From contig NC_019680.1 of assembly GCF_000316685.1 (NCBI RefSeq), positions 1,985,501 to 2,049,500 on the forward strand: DNA of 64,000 bases, written 5' to 3'. Numbering within the stretch: position 1 is the stretch's first letter; each line of letters begins with the position of its first letter. The position numbers and the translations under genes are program-made. The stretch is from Synechococcus sp. PCC 6312. Lineage in GTDB: Bacteria > Cyanobacteriota > Cyanobacteriia > Thermosynechococcales > Thermosynechococcaceae. The notes beneath the pieces are model-generated. The model saw only the letters and a program-made list of their open reading frames with translations, was not told where the DNA came from and searched no databases. Shown here piece by piece: positions 34,622-41,343 of the stretch.

Positions 34622-35641
34622 TTATCGATCCTTCAATCGCTTAAATACAGCTAAAACAACCGGATCGGAAAGTTGCTCTTCTAAAGAACGGCTGGCCTCT
34701 CCTAAAAATTTCTCAAAGTCGCTCTCTGGAATACTTTGAATATACGCTTCTAATTTTTGATGCAGAGCATCCCGAAATCCTAAATCACGACTAGCCATTT
34801 TGATACGAGCCTCTTCAATAATAGGCTTTAGGTAAGGATTTTGCTCTGCTGATTTAAATAGTGAGTCAGCCTCTGTTGGTTTTAACTTCCTTCCCAACTG
34901 TTCTGACTTGGCTTTTAGTTCTGCTGCTAAACCATTCTCTAGACTGGCGATAGCAGTTAGAACTTCAGCATACATGGTGTCGCGGGGGCAATCGTTTTTA
35001 CCTAGGCTGAGAATCTGCTTATACTCTTCCGCCTTCTCTAGGAAAACAATCTGATACACTCTGTTAGTATAAAAGCCATATTTATACTTGCCCATATCCA
35101 GGTAATTATCAAGAGCTTCGGTAAACGTCTTCCGATAGCTAAATTCTTGATAGGCCGCAGGTAAGTAGTTTTTATCTCTCTGGTTAATGTATTTAGTGTG
35201 TCCGCCCGTCCGTTGGGCCACTACGTCAATGACAATATCTAAGATACGGGAGCGAATGGAGCGGGCACGATCACTCTCCACCAGCACCATTGCCAAGTTG
35301 AGGGCTGCTCGAAAAGTGAACACACCTAGTACCGTGGTTTTGGTACCGTAATCAGTTACGGTAGCATCGGTCAAAGCCTTGAATTCTCGGAGTTTCCGGC
35401 CTCGTAGCACCGTATAGCCATTGGCACTCAGTTCATCGCTGTGGCTGGCTAGGTACTTTTCGACGGTACTTTCGCTCACCCCAAAAATCTCAACTAGCTG
35501 CTGTTTGGTAAATAAGAGTTCCCCATCATAGTAAGTACCTCCTAATCCTAAGTGTTCTTCAATTTTTTCTAGGGCATAGCGATTGTTGAGAACATTCTGG
35601 CGATCGAGGGGCGATGAAGTTAAATCTTTTGCCATTATCAT
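34622..35641 (-). CDS. RhuM-like DNA-binding protein of the restriction operon
   Basis: 339 residues. The N-terminal GELLFTKQQLVEIFGVSESTVEKYLASHSDEL is a winged-HTH-like segment, followed by a RhuM-like domain (TKTTVLGVFTFRAALNLAMVLVESDRARSIRSRILDIVIDVVAQR) and a long helical C-terminus. RhuM proteins are phage/anti-repressor-type DNA-binding proteins often found inside restriction loci. Its ATG overlaps the stop of the methyltransferase 3'-end repeat at 35641, so the ancestral order was probably methyltransferase directly followed by this gene. Confidence 0.65.
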   Translation of the reverse strand: MIMAKDLTSSPLDRQNVLNNRYALEKIEEHLGLGGTYYDGELLFTKQQLVEIFGVSESTVEKYLASHSDELSANGYTVLRGRKLREFKALTDATVTDYGTKTTVLGVFTFRAALNLAMVLVESDRARSIRSRILDIVIDVVAQRTGGHTKYINQRDKNYLPAAYQEFSYRKTFTEALDNYLDMGKYKYGFYTNRVYQIVFLEKAEEYKQILSLGKNDCPRDTMYAEVLTAIASLENGLAAELKAKSEQLGRKLKPTEADSLFKSAEQNPYLKPIIEEARIKMASRDLGFRDALHQKLEAYIQSIPESDFEKFLGEASRSLEEQLSDPVVLAVFKRLKDR

Positions 35642-35931
35642 TAACCTCCTTTAGTTTTACGTTTGGCAGGATTTTTTGATGAGGCCTGTTGGCTGGTCAT
35701 TTTTGTATAGAGTTCAAACAATTTTTCCAACCGCAACTCCTCAGGGAACGCTGTGCGAACGGTATCGCCTCCTAAAAAATTACAGGTGAAGCAGCAACCA
35801 ATATAAATGCGCTCCAGGCCATCATCATTGTGGTCATGGGCCTGGCGGACGAGAGGAAATTCACTATCTATGCGGTCGGGGTCGTACATATCGGCAATGG
35901 TGGCGGGGAAATATTGCTCACGGGCTAACAA
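35641..35931 (-). pseudogene. Repeat of the methyltransferase 3' end, copy A (adjacent to rhuM-like gene)
   Basis: 96 codons (MLAREQYFPATIADMYDPDRIDSEFPLV...LEKLFELYTKMTSQQASSKNPAKRKTK) duplicating the C-terminus of the methyltransferase at 41344-44136. It has an extra TVRTAFPEELR segment and a divergent CCFTCNFLGG. The duplicated part starts at AENILLAREQ. Because it abuts the RhuM-like start, I read it as the original 3' end left behind when cassettes entered upstream. It may still be translated as a small orphan domain. Confidence 0.8.
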
Positions 35932-35944
35932 AATATTCTCGGCA

Positions 35945-36142
35945 TTAGGGCTTGATCTGAATTAGTAGTTCCTGAACTGATAATACTAGAATAGGCGAAC
36001 TCGAAAAGCCTTGCGTATCGCGGGTGACAATTGCATCCAGGCCTTGGGCCACGGCACAAAAAATCTGAACCGCATCCTCAAAAAATAAGGGTCGCTCCAG
36101 CAGAAAATCCAGAATGATGTTGGTATCTATTAATGTTCTCAT
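35945..36142 (-). pseudogene. VapC-type PIN toxin with an internal deletion
   Basis: 65 residues: MRTLIDTNIILDFLLERPLFF, then directly EDAVQIFCAVAQGLDAIVTRDTQGFSSSPILVL. The intact relative at 37997-38413 has 138 residues. About 73 residues between FF and EDAVQ, including the central acidic residue, are missing here without a frameshift. The N-terminal Asp and the C-terminal TRDT block remain. The toxin is almost certainly inactive. It overlaps its upstream antitoxin by one base. Confidence 0.75.
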
Positions 36143-36375
36143 TACAAATATTTATCCATGCGGCGTTGTTCTAACAGGGCAATTACCTCTTCATCTGTGG
36201 GTGGTGCGTGATCCGTTTTGAGCAGGCCCCGCATTGTTTGAATCGCTCTAGACTGCTCGGATTGGGTTGTGGTGAGTTGTTTTTGCTGGATCAGTTCGGC
36301 AAAGCGCAGGACTTCACGGATCTGCTTTTCTGAAAGGGTTGCGATGAGTTGATGGAGTTTTTCAGCGGTAGTCAT
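36142..36375 (-). CDS. Antitoxin of the deleted VapC-type toxin
   Basis: 77 residues: MTTAEKLHQLIATLSEKQIREVLRFAELIQQKQ, then AIQTMRGLLKTDHAPPTDEEVIALLEQRRMDKYL. The second half matches the antitoxin at 38410-38640 (ETMRELLKTDQ...LDQRRVEKYI). This is the common DUF2281/addiction-module layout with an N-terminal dimerisation helix and a C-terminal toxin-neutralising tail. It remains open although its toxin is deleted. Confidence 0.65.
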   Translation of the reverse strand: MTTAEKLHQLIATLSEKQIREVLRFAELIQQKQLTTTQSEQSRAIQTMRGLLKTDHAPPTDEEVIALLEQRRMDKYL

Positions 36376-36426
36376 GACAGTTAGGGGATAAATGTGTTTT
36401 GACGATGGGCCTGGGTATGAATTTTT

Positions 36427-37023
36427 TCAAGGTTGAGCAGATTCAGCCGAAACTTCCAAAAAGTCGATCCCACGATAGACTTGCTCAATTGGAAAGCTCA
36501 GGTTTACGGATTGCAATTCTACGGTGTCCCCAGGCCGGTAATTGATAATCTCCCAATGATCATTACTATTTTTGCGATACAGATCAATGGCAATTTCCTG
36601 GGAACTGACTAAGACGTAATCTTGGAGTTGCGGATTCTGACGATAGCGAAAAAACTTTTTGCCCCGGTCATAGGCTTCGGTACTATCCGACAACACTTCA
36701 ATGATGATGCAGGGGTAGGTAATATATTGGTCGGTTGTTTTATCTCTGGGATCACAACTAACACTGACATCGGGATAAATGTAGTCATTGGTTTCAACAA
36801 TTTTCACTCGACAATCGGAGTTAAAGACCTGACAACTGCTATTGGACAAGTGATTATCCAGTAAAGCACCGAATTTCAAAGCAATACGGCTATGGTTTCG
36901 GGTTCCCCCACTCATGGCATAAACTTCACCATTGATATATTCGTGGCGGTGTAATTGTTGCTCTTCCCATGCGAAATATTCAGTAGGTGTTAATTTTGGG
37001 GGTTGATTCGGAACTGCAATCAT
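36427..37023 (-). CDS. Uma2 (DUF820) family endonuclease-like protein
   Basis: 198 residues with PD-(D/E)XK-like restriction-fold features: HEYINGEVYAMSGGTRNHSRIALKFGALL, CRVKIVETNDYIYPDVSVSCDP (Asp of the core), PCIIIEVLSDSTEAYDRGKKFFRYRQ (Glu-V-L-S). The Uma2 family is hugely expanded in cyanobacteria and has no settled function. It is unpaired here, between two toxin-antitoxin units. Confidence 0.85.
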   Translation of the reverse strand: MIAVPNQPPKLTPTEYFAWEEQQLHRHEYINGEVYAMSGGTRNHSRIALKFGALLDNHLSNSSCQVFNSDCRVKIVETNDYIYPDVSVSCDPRDKTTDQYITYPCIIIEVLSDSTEAYDRGKKFFRYRQNPQLQDYVLVSSQEIAIDLYRKNSNDHWEIINYRPGDTVELQSVNLSFPIEQVYRGIDFLEVSAESAQP

Positions 37024-37062
37024 GATTTTGCTCCTTTGATTTTGGACTGGTTAACTTTCTGG

Positions 37063-37446
37063 CTAGTCATTACGGCGAATTGGTAGTTGACGAATACGAA
37101 CGGAGTCATCAGTAATAGTTACTGCTACACCATCTGTCAGTTCTTTTTCTATAGAAGGCAACATCTCCAAAAGCTTTTGAGTAACTAAATTAGGTTTAGC
37201 AGAAGATAGGCGTAAGGTAATCAAACTCGGTTGTTGAGCATTACTTAGAGCTACCAACATGGAAAAATCTAAGTCTTGAGTTAGGATGACTCGACCCTTA
37301 ACTCTAGCAAGTTCTAAAATCTCCACATCGGCAGCACTTGCAGGTAGAAAATCTGTCGTTCTTACGGTGTTGTAGCCTTCTCGATTTAAGGCCGCTACTG
37401 TCAACGGAGAAATATGAACATCTGCCAGCAAACATAAATTACTCAT
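37063..37446 (-). CDS. DUF5615 PIN-like toxin
   Basis: 127 residues: LLADVHISPLTVAALNREGYNTVRTTDFLPASAADVEILELARVKGRVILTQDLDFSMLVAL. The early Asp and the TQDLDF block are the acidic residues of the Mut7-C/PIN-like fold. It overlaps the DUF433 gene by 4 bases (ATGA-type), the standard DUF433-DUF5615 toxin-antitoxin arrangement. This module looks intact. Confidence 0.8.
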   Translation of the reverse strand: MSNLCLLADVHISPLTVAALNREGYNTVRTTDFLPASAADVEILELARVKGRVILTQDLDFSMLVALSNAQQPSLITLRLSSAKPNLVTQKLLEMLPSIEKELTDGVAVTITDDSVRIRQLPIRRND

Positions 37447-37673
37447 GCTGAAGTTAAGCTAACCATCCGATCAGAGACAACCCAGGCCGCGTAATTAAGA
37501 GCCTGACGAATATCTTCTTCTTCTAACTCGGGGTAAGATTCCAAAATTTCCTGAATAGATAGCTGACTGGCTAGGAGCTTGAGAATGAAACCCACGGTGA
37601 TCCGCATTCCACGAATGGTGGGCTGACCGAGACATATCTGTGGGTTAATTGTGATCCGATCTAGGTCTGTCAT
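37443..37673 (-). CDS. DUF433 antitoxin
   Basis: 76 residues: DRITINPQICLGQPTIRGMRITVGFILKLLASQLSIQEILESYPELEEEDIRQALNYAAWVVSDR, a textbook DUF433 protein with an HTH-like core. It is translated first and coupled to the DUF5615 toxin. Confidence 0.85.
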   Translation of the reverse strand: MTDLDRITINPQICLGQPTIRGMRITVGFILKLLASQLSIQEILESYPELEEEDIRQALNYAAWVVSDRMVSLTSA

Positions 37674-37704
37674 GATGTTGCTTGCCCTACTCTTAGCTCT
37701 CTTT

Positions 37705-37983
37705 TCATATCCTACTCTTGGCTTTCCGTTTAGTTGATTTTTTGGCAGGGGCCTGTTGGCTGGTCATTTTGGTATAGAATTCAAACAATTTTTCCAACCG
37801 CAATTCCTCAGGGAACGCTGTGCGAACGGTATCGTTTTTGAAACGGCGACCAATATAAATGCGTTCGAGGATTTCATCATTGTGGTCACAGGCCTGGTGG
37901 ACGAGGGGAAATTCACTGTCCATCCGGTCGGGGTCATACATATCGGCAATGGTGGCGGGGAAATATTGCTCACGGGCTAACAA
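37705..37983 (-). pseudogene. Repeat of the methyltransferase 3' end, copy B
   Basis: 92 codons: MLAREQYFPATIADMYDPDRMDSEFPLVHQACDHNDEILERIYIGRRFKNDTVRTAFPEELRLEKLFEFYTKMTSQQ, ending APAKKSTKRKAKSRI. It matches the methyltransferase C-terminus but includes the TVRTAFPEELR insert of copy A. The junction with the upstream vapC gene is the same as in copy A: vapC ending in IKP-stop, then GCCGAGAATATTTTG. This shows that the block [3' end + vapC + antitoxin] was duplicated as a unit. Confidence 0.85.
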
Positions 37984-37996
37984 AATATTCTCGGCA

Positions 37997-38413
37997 TTAG
38001 GGCTTAATCTGAATTAGTATTTTCTGAACTGATAATACTAGAATAGGCGAACTCGAAAAGTCTTGCGTATCGCGGGTGACAATTGCATCCAGGCCTTGGG
38101 TAAATGCGCTAAAAATTTGAACCGCATCCTCAAAATCAGTCAAGTTAGAGTTCAACGCAGATTCTAAAACGACTCGATCAATCGGACAAATAACCATAGC
38201 GGTTAATACTGCTGAAACAGCTTGTCGTGCTTGTTCAATGCTCTGAGTATATTTACGAGTGATATAGAAAATATCTGTCAATATTGTAGCAGTAACATAA
38301 CCGATAATTTGTCCGGTGCTGATGGTTTGAAACAGGAGTTCTGCATTTTGAAAAAATGGTTCTCGCTCTAATAAGAAATCTAGAATTATATTTGTGTCAA
38401 TTAAGATTTTCAT
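37997..38413 (-). CDS. VapC-type PIN-domain ribonuclease toxin
   Basis: 138 residues with all PIN acidic positions: MKILIDTNIILDFLLEREPFF (Asp), a central helix ILTDIFYITRKY, TDFEDAVQIFSA (Asp, Glu) and IVTRDTQDFSSS (Asp). VapC toxins cut tRNA or rRNA. It overlaps its antitoxin by 4 bases. It is the intact relative of the deleted copy at 35945-36142. Confidence 0.85.
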   Translation of the reverse strand: MKILIDTNIILDFLLEREPFFQNAELLFQTISTGQIIGYVTATILTDIFYITRKYTQSIEQARQAVSAVLTAMVICPIDRVVLESALNSNLTDFEDAVQIFSAFTQGLDAIVTRDTQDFSSSPILVLSVQKILIQIKP

Positions 38414-38640
38414 AGGATGTATTTTTCGACTCGCCGTTGATCTAAGATTGCCGCGATTTCTTGATCACTGGGAGCAAGTTGATCTGTTTTGAGAAGTTCT
38501 CGCATTGTTTCGATTGCTTTAGCACGTTCAGAAACAGAGATGGTTGTATCATGCAAGGATTCGATGATTGCGGCGGCTAAGGCAAGGCGATCTTTGGGCG
38601 GCAATTTCATCACAGTTGCTTTTAGTTCTATTAGAGACAT
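38410..38640 (-). CDS. Antitoxin partner of VapC
   Basis: 76 residues from ATG 38640 (MSLIELKATVMKLPPKDRLALAAAIIESLHDTT), ending ETMRELLKTDQLAPSDQEIAAILDQRRVEKYIL. The tail is shared with the antitoxin at 36142-36375, but the N-terminal half is different, so the two modules diverged or recombined in the dimerisation domain. The frame is open to 38655. Confidence 0.7.
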   Translation of the reverse strand: MSLIELKATVMKLPPKDRLALAAAIIESLHDTTISVSERAKAIETMRELLKTDQLAPSDQEIAAILDQRRVEKYIL

Positions 38641-38655
38641 AATGGGGAACTCCAT

Positions 38656-38889
38656 TTATGCGGATTTTTGTGAGTAGTTGTAAACAGGAACTTGAATGAA
38701 ATGATCTGGTTTATTACTATCTAGAATAGTGTTTTGCAAGTATTCAACAGTTGATGATGAAAAAAATTGCTCACCAGTTTCCTCATTGACACGAGCAGGA
38801 ACATTTTGGATTACAATAATTTGATCATTTACATTTAATGTATAAGTCACATTTTTTTCAATTAGTGCTTCTTCTTTATTAATTTCCAT
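38656..38889 (-). CDS. YgiT/MqsA-N-like antitoxin
   Basis: 77 residues: KNVTYTLNVNDQIIVIQNVPARVNEETGEQFFSSSTVEYLQNTI, the strand-turn-helix pattern of YgiT-type antitoxins, here without the CxxC zinc knuckles. It overlaps the DUF4258 gene by 11 bases, the usual DUF4258-YgiT pairing. Confidence 0.65.
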   Translation of the reverse strand: MEINKEEALIEKNVTYTLNVNDQIIVIQNVPARVNEETGEQFFSSSTVEYLQNTILDSNKPDHFIQVPVYNYSQKSA

Positions 38890-39211
38890 TGTGACTTATT
38901 CTCCTTTTAGTAAAGTTATTAGTCCATTTTCCGAAATCAGGTTCGTACACTGTAATAACTTTAATGAGTGGGCGATTTGGATAACTACATTGAACATGGA
39001 GCGGGCGGTTTGTCACTGTCAAGCCAAGAATCAAACAGCTTGGCCCATATTTATCCTGTGGATAGTGTTCGATTATTTGTTCATTAGCAATTGCCTCTCT
39101 AATTTCATAAACTCGAATTTTTCGTAAAATGGACTGATCAACAGCGTGCTTAGAAAATTCAACCTGATCTCTTACAAACTTTTGCTGTATTTCGATAATT
39201 AGTTGATCCAT
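38879..39211 (-). CDS. DUF4258 toxin
   Basis: 110 residues: VEFSKHAVDQSILRKIRVYEIREAIANEQIIEHYPQDKYGPSCLILGLTVTNRPLHVQCSYPN...VITVYEPDFGKW. This is the DUF4258 fold (BECR/RelE-like), with the early His and closing VITVYEP. It appears intact and is translated just before the YgiT-like antitoxin. Confidence 0.7.
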   Translation of the reverse strand: MDQLIIEIQQKFVRDQVEFSKHAVDQSILRKIRVYEIREAIANEQIIEHYPQDKYGPSCLILGLTVTNRPLHVQCSYPNRPLIKVITVYEPDFGKWTNNFTKRRISHNGN

Positions 39212-39347
39212 TTAGATTATAGTGTGATTTCTTTTCTCGAGTCAGTAGCTTTAGATTTTCTGTTTTTTGAGTCTGTTGCTGGCTGGTCATTTTGGGCAAG
39301 CTGATGATGGGCGAGGCGTTAACGACCCAACGTCTAACCACGGCCAA
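39159..39347 (-). pseudogene. Truncated DUF3368 PIN toxin fused to a scrap of methyltransferase 3' end
   Basis: It starts MAVVRRWVVNASPIISLPK, the first strand and Asn-Ala-Ser-Pro loop of DUF3368 toxins, which are normally about 150 residues. It then switches to MTSQQQTQKTENLKLL, resembling the KMTSQQ tail of the methyltransferase, and runs on as meaningless AT-rich sequence into the DUF4258 gene start. The toxin is dead. Its UPF0175 antitoxin upstream is intact and overlaps it by 14 bases. Confidence 0.65.
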
Positions 39348-39585
39348 CTTCCTCGATGAGTTCTTCTACTGTGGTCTGGAATGGGGAAACTTCAAAACGA
39401 TTTAGGGCTTGCAAAAAGGCTTGACGACTGATGCCTGCTATTTCGGCCGCCTTGGATTGGGAAATTATGCCCATTTCATACCATTTGACTACGGCTGTAA
39501 TCAGTAGCTCTTGGGCAAATTCATCTGGGGTTGAACGCAGGGCAGAGAAGGCGCTTTCAGGTAAGTTGAGTTGAATTTGAATCAT
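39334..39585 (-). CDS. UPF0175 antitoxin
   Basis: 83 residues: LNLPESAFSALRSTPDEFAQELLITAVVKWYEMGIISQSKAAEIAGISRQAFLQALNRFEVSPFQ, a clear UPF0175 HTH protein, normally paired with a DUF3368 PIN toxin. Here the toxin is reduced to 19 codons. Confidence 0.85.
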   Translation of the reverse strand: MIQIQLNLPESAFSALRSTPDEFAQELLITAVVKWYEMGIISQSKAAEIAGISRQAFLQALNRFEVSPFQTTVEELIEEVGRG

Positions 39586-39614
39586 AGGGTCTAGACCTAG
39601 TTAGTCATTAGTGT

Positions 39615-40001
39615 TTAAGTGATTATTTTGTTGATTTCCGGTATCGCAACAGCCAAAAATTGTTCGGCGCGCTCAATTTGTTCTCTAGCTTGGTCGTCTG
39701 TGACAGCATCCAAATGCCCATAGTCGCCAGCCGAGCGTAGTTCTTGGGCCTCAATCAAGTAGCGGTGAAAGTCTGGGGAAACTCGTTGGGGTTTGGCAAA
39801 TTCTTTACCGAAAGCGGCAATTACAGCAGAATGTTTAGAAAATGAGAGTCCTTCCCCTTCTAAAAAGGCTTCGGCAATGTAGAACATGGCGTAATAGGCA
39901 CGAGAGGCTGCGTACTCTGGGTAGGCATTGGCAAGGAGGAGTTTAGCTGCTTGTAAACTTTTTTGGGCTTTGAGTAGCAGTTCTTGTTGCTCCTTGGTCA
40001 T
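39615..40001 (-). CDS. HEPN-domain toxin
   Basis: 128 residues: LLLKAQKSLQAAKLLLANAYPEYAASRAYYAMFYIAEAFLEGEGLSFSKHSAVIAAFG, then ELRSAGDYGHLD. The four-helix HEPN fold and an R-x6-H type motif (RSAGDYGH) indicate an RNase toxin. It overlaps the MNT gene by 4 bases. This is an intact HEPN-MNT pair. Confidence 0.85.
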   Translation of the reverse strand: MTKEQQELLLKAQKSLQAAKLLLANAYPEYAASRAYYAMFYIAEAFLEGEGLSFSKHSAVIAAFGKEFAKPQRVSPDFHRYLIEAQELRSAGDYGHLDAVTDDQAREQIERAEQFLAVAIPEINKIIT

Positions 40002-40318
40002 AACAATACGCCTTCTTGACGGATGTTACGAATGAGGACGTTATTACGGGTTTGGTAATCAGCTTGATCCATAAAGAGGCAGCTAATCACCACATCGTAA
40101 TTAAGGGACAGTTCAGCAATAATTTTGCCAGTTCGTTTGATTTCTTCGCCGGGATTGGTCATAGAAGCCAGCACAACAAGAATATCAATATCTGATTCGG
40201 GTTGTTGATCCCCACGGGCTTGGGAGCCAAAGAGGGTGAGATGGATGAGGCGGCTGGTATAGAGTGTTGTGAGTTCTTGTTTCAAATGTTGAAGGATAAT
40301 TTGAAGTTTTGGAGTCAT
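39998..40318 (-). CDS. MNT nucleotidyltransferase antitoxin
   Basis: 106 residues: IHLTLFGSQARGDQQPESDIDILVVLASM has the polymerase-beta-like GSxAR-x-SDID nucleotidyltransferase motif. MNT antitoxins adenylylate their HEPN toxin. The start codon overlaps the stop of the methyltransferase 3'-end repeat at 40315. Confidence 0.85.
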   Translation of the reverse strand: MTPKLQIILQHLKQELTTLYTSRLIHLTLFGSQARGDQQPESDIDILVVLASMTNPGEEIKRTGKIIAELSLNYDVVISCLFMDQADYQTRNNVLIRNIRQEGVLL

Positions 40319-40443
40319 AATTTTGCTCCTTTGGTTCTGCGTTGGTTAGTTTTCTTAGCTACGGCTGGTTGGCTGGTCATTTTAGTATAGAGATCAAACA
40401 ACTTTTCCAAGCGTTCGGTATCGTTTCTGTTAGAGACATAAAT
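40315..40443 (-). pseudogene. Repeat of the methyltransferase 3' end, copy C (short)
   Basis: In frame: IYVSNRNDTERLEKLFDLYTKMTSQPAVAKKTNQRRTKGAKL-stop. It matches the last ~40 codons of the methyltransferase and, like the full gene, lacks the TVRTAFPEELR segment. No start codon is retained. An overlapping 55-codon frame (ATG 40544, MAKIVGISKPEKTG) runs into it out of register and is probably a scrambled remnant. Confidence 0.7.
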
Positions 40444-40572
40444 GGTGGCTCCTGACGGTAAAAGTGGGGATAGATAATTGCATTGGCTTTAATTAGGATG
40501 ATGCCCGTTTTTTCTGGCTTTGAGATACCGACTATTTTGGCCATTTTGGATCAAGAAATATTGAAGCTCACA

Positions 40573-40821
40573 TCAACTGGATTTAACTAAAGAGCGAACA
40601 GAGAGAATCTCATCGGAACGTAAAACCTCTACTTTCGATCTTGGGACAGTAATGACGGCAAGAGACTCACCCACAGCATTAAATATTTCTAAAATACAGC
40701 CTTCTTCACCGTTACGGGGATGGGGGACAAAATCAATCAGTGTTGCAATATCTCCGGCTCTGAGGTTATATTCCGGCAAGTCGCAGATTAAGGCAACGTC
40801 TTGGTATAGTTCTAGAGTCAT
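40573..40821 (-). CDS. DUF4926 (toxin-antitoxin associated) protein
   Basis: 82 residues from ATG 40821: MTLELYQDVALICDLPEYNLRAGDIATLIDFVPHPRNGEEGCILEIFNAVGESLAVITVP, a DUF4926 SH3-like protein that normally follows DUF6883 in a two-gene module. It is intact. The partner upstream is broken by a nonsense codon. Confidence 0.75.
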   Translation of the reverse strand: MTLELYQDVALICDLPEYNLRAGDIATLIDFVPHPRNGEEGCILEIFNAVGESLAVITVPRSKVEVLRSDEILSVRSLVKSS

Positions 40822-40823
40822 GT

Positions 40824-41153
40824 TCAATTCTCCTTGAGTGGTTTGAGGGTCACGAACTGAAACTTTTGATCAACTTGTCGTTTCAGCCAAATTGTAACAA
40901 CAGATAGGATGACAGTATTTGTGCCAATAATTTATCCTGCAACTTGATAAAAGGTTCCATACTCGTTATTTTGATCTTCTATAGCTTCACCGATTTTTAT
41001 AAGTGACCGAATAGCGAGTTTCAATGCTTCTGGATTTTCTGTTGTGAATCCAGCCTTTGCTAAAAACTTTGACTTATCATTTCTAAGTTTCTGAACTAGG
41101 AGATAATGAACTATTTTATCGTCTGAAATAATTGCATCGTCTGGAATTTTCAC
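40824..41153 (-). pseudogene. DUF6883 gene with an in-frame TAA
   Basis: MKIPDDAIISDDKIVHYLLVQKLRNDKSKFLAKAGFTTENPEAL...EDQNNEYGTFYQVAG, then TAA (40932-40934), then in the same frame IIGTNTVILSVVTIWLKRQVDQKFQFVTLKPLKEN-stop. The second part is the normal DUF6883 C-terminus, so a single nonsense codon at position 74 of about 110 splits the gene. Confidence 0.75.
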
Positions 41154-41174
41154 TCTAAAACTCCTATGAATTGG

Positions 41175-41297
41175 CTATTTCATATGGCGTAAAATCTCTT
41201 CACCGGATTCTGAAATATTGGATTGTCCAGATTGACCTAAGGCTGTAATGTTTAATAAAAAGTTCTGCTTTGATTGTTGGACGATTGATTTAGCCAT
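41175..41297 (-). CDS. 40-residue protein, possible antitoxin-like
   Basis: MAKSIVQQSKQNFLLNITALGQSGQSNISESGEEILRHMK, read from ATG 41297. A purine-rich AAAAGAGGAAAC lies just upstream as RBS. It sits between the methyltransferase stop and the DUF6883 start. The short amphipathic helix plus acidic tail could be the N-terminal part of an antitoxin. I do not recognise the family. Confidence 0.45.
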   Translation of the reverse strand: MAKSIVQQSKQNFLLNITALGQSGQSNISESGEEILRHMK

Positions 41298-41343
41298 GAT
41301 TATGTTTCCTCTTTTTTTGAGATAGATAAAGGGTTCAATGCTG

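Noticed and set aside
40377-40544. 55-codon frame MAKIVGISKPEKTG on the minus strand
   Set aside because: Its second half runs out of frame through the methyltransferase 3'-end repeat, so it is likely a scrambled junction product.
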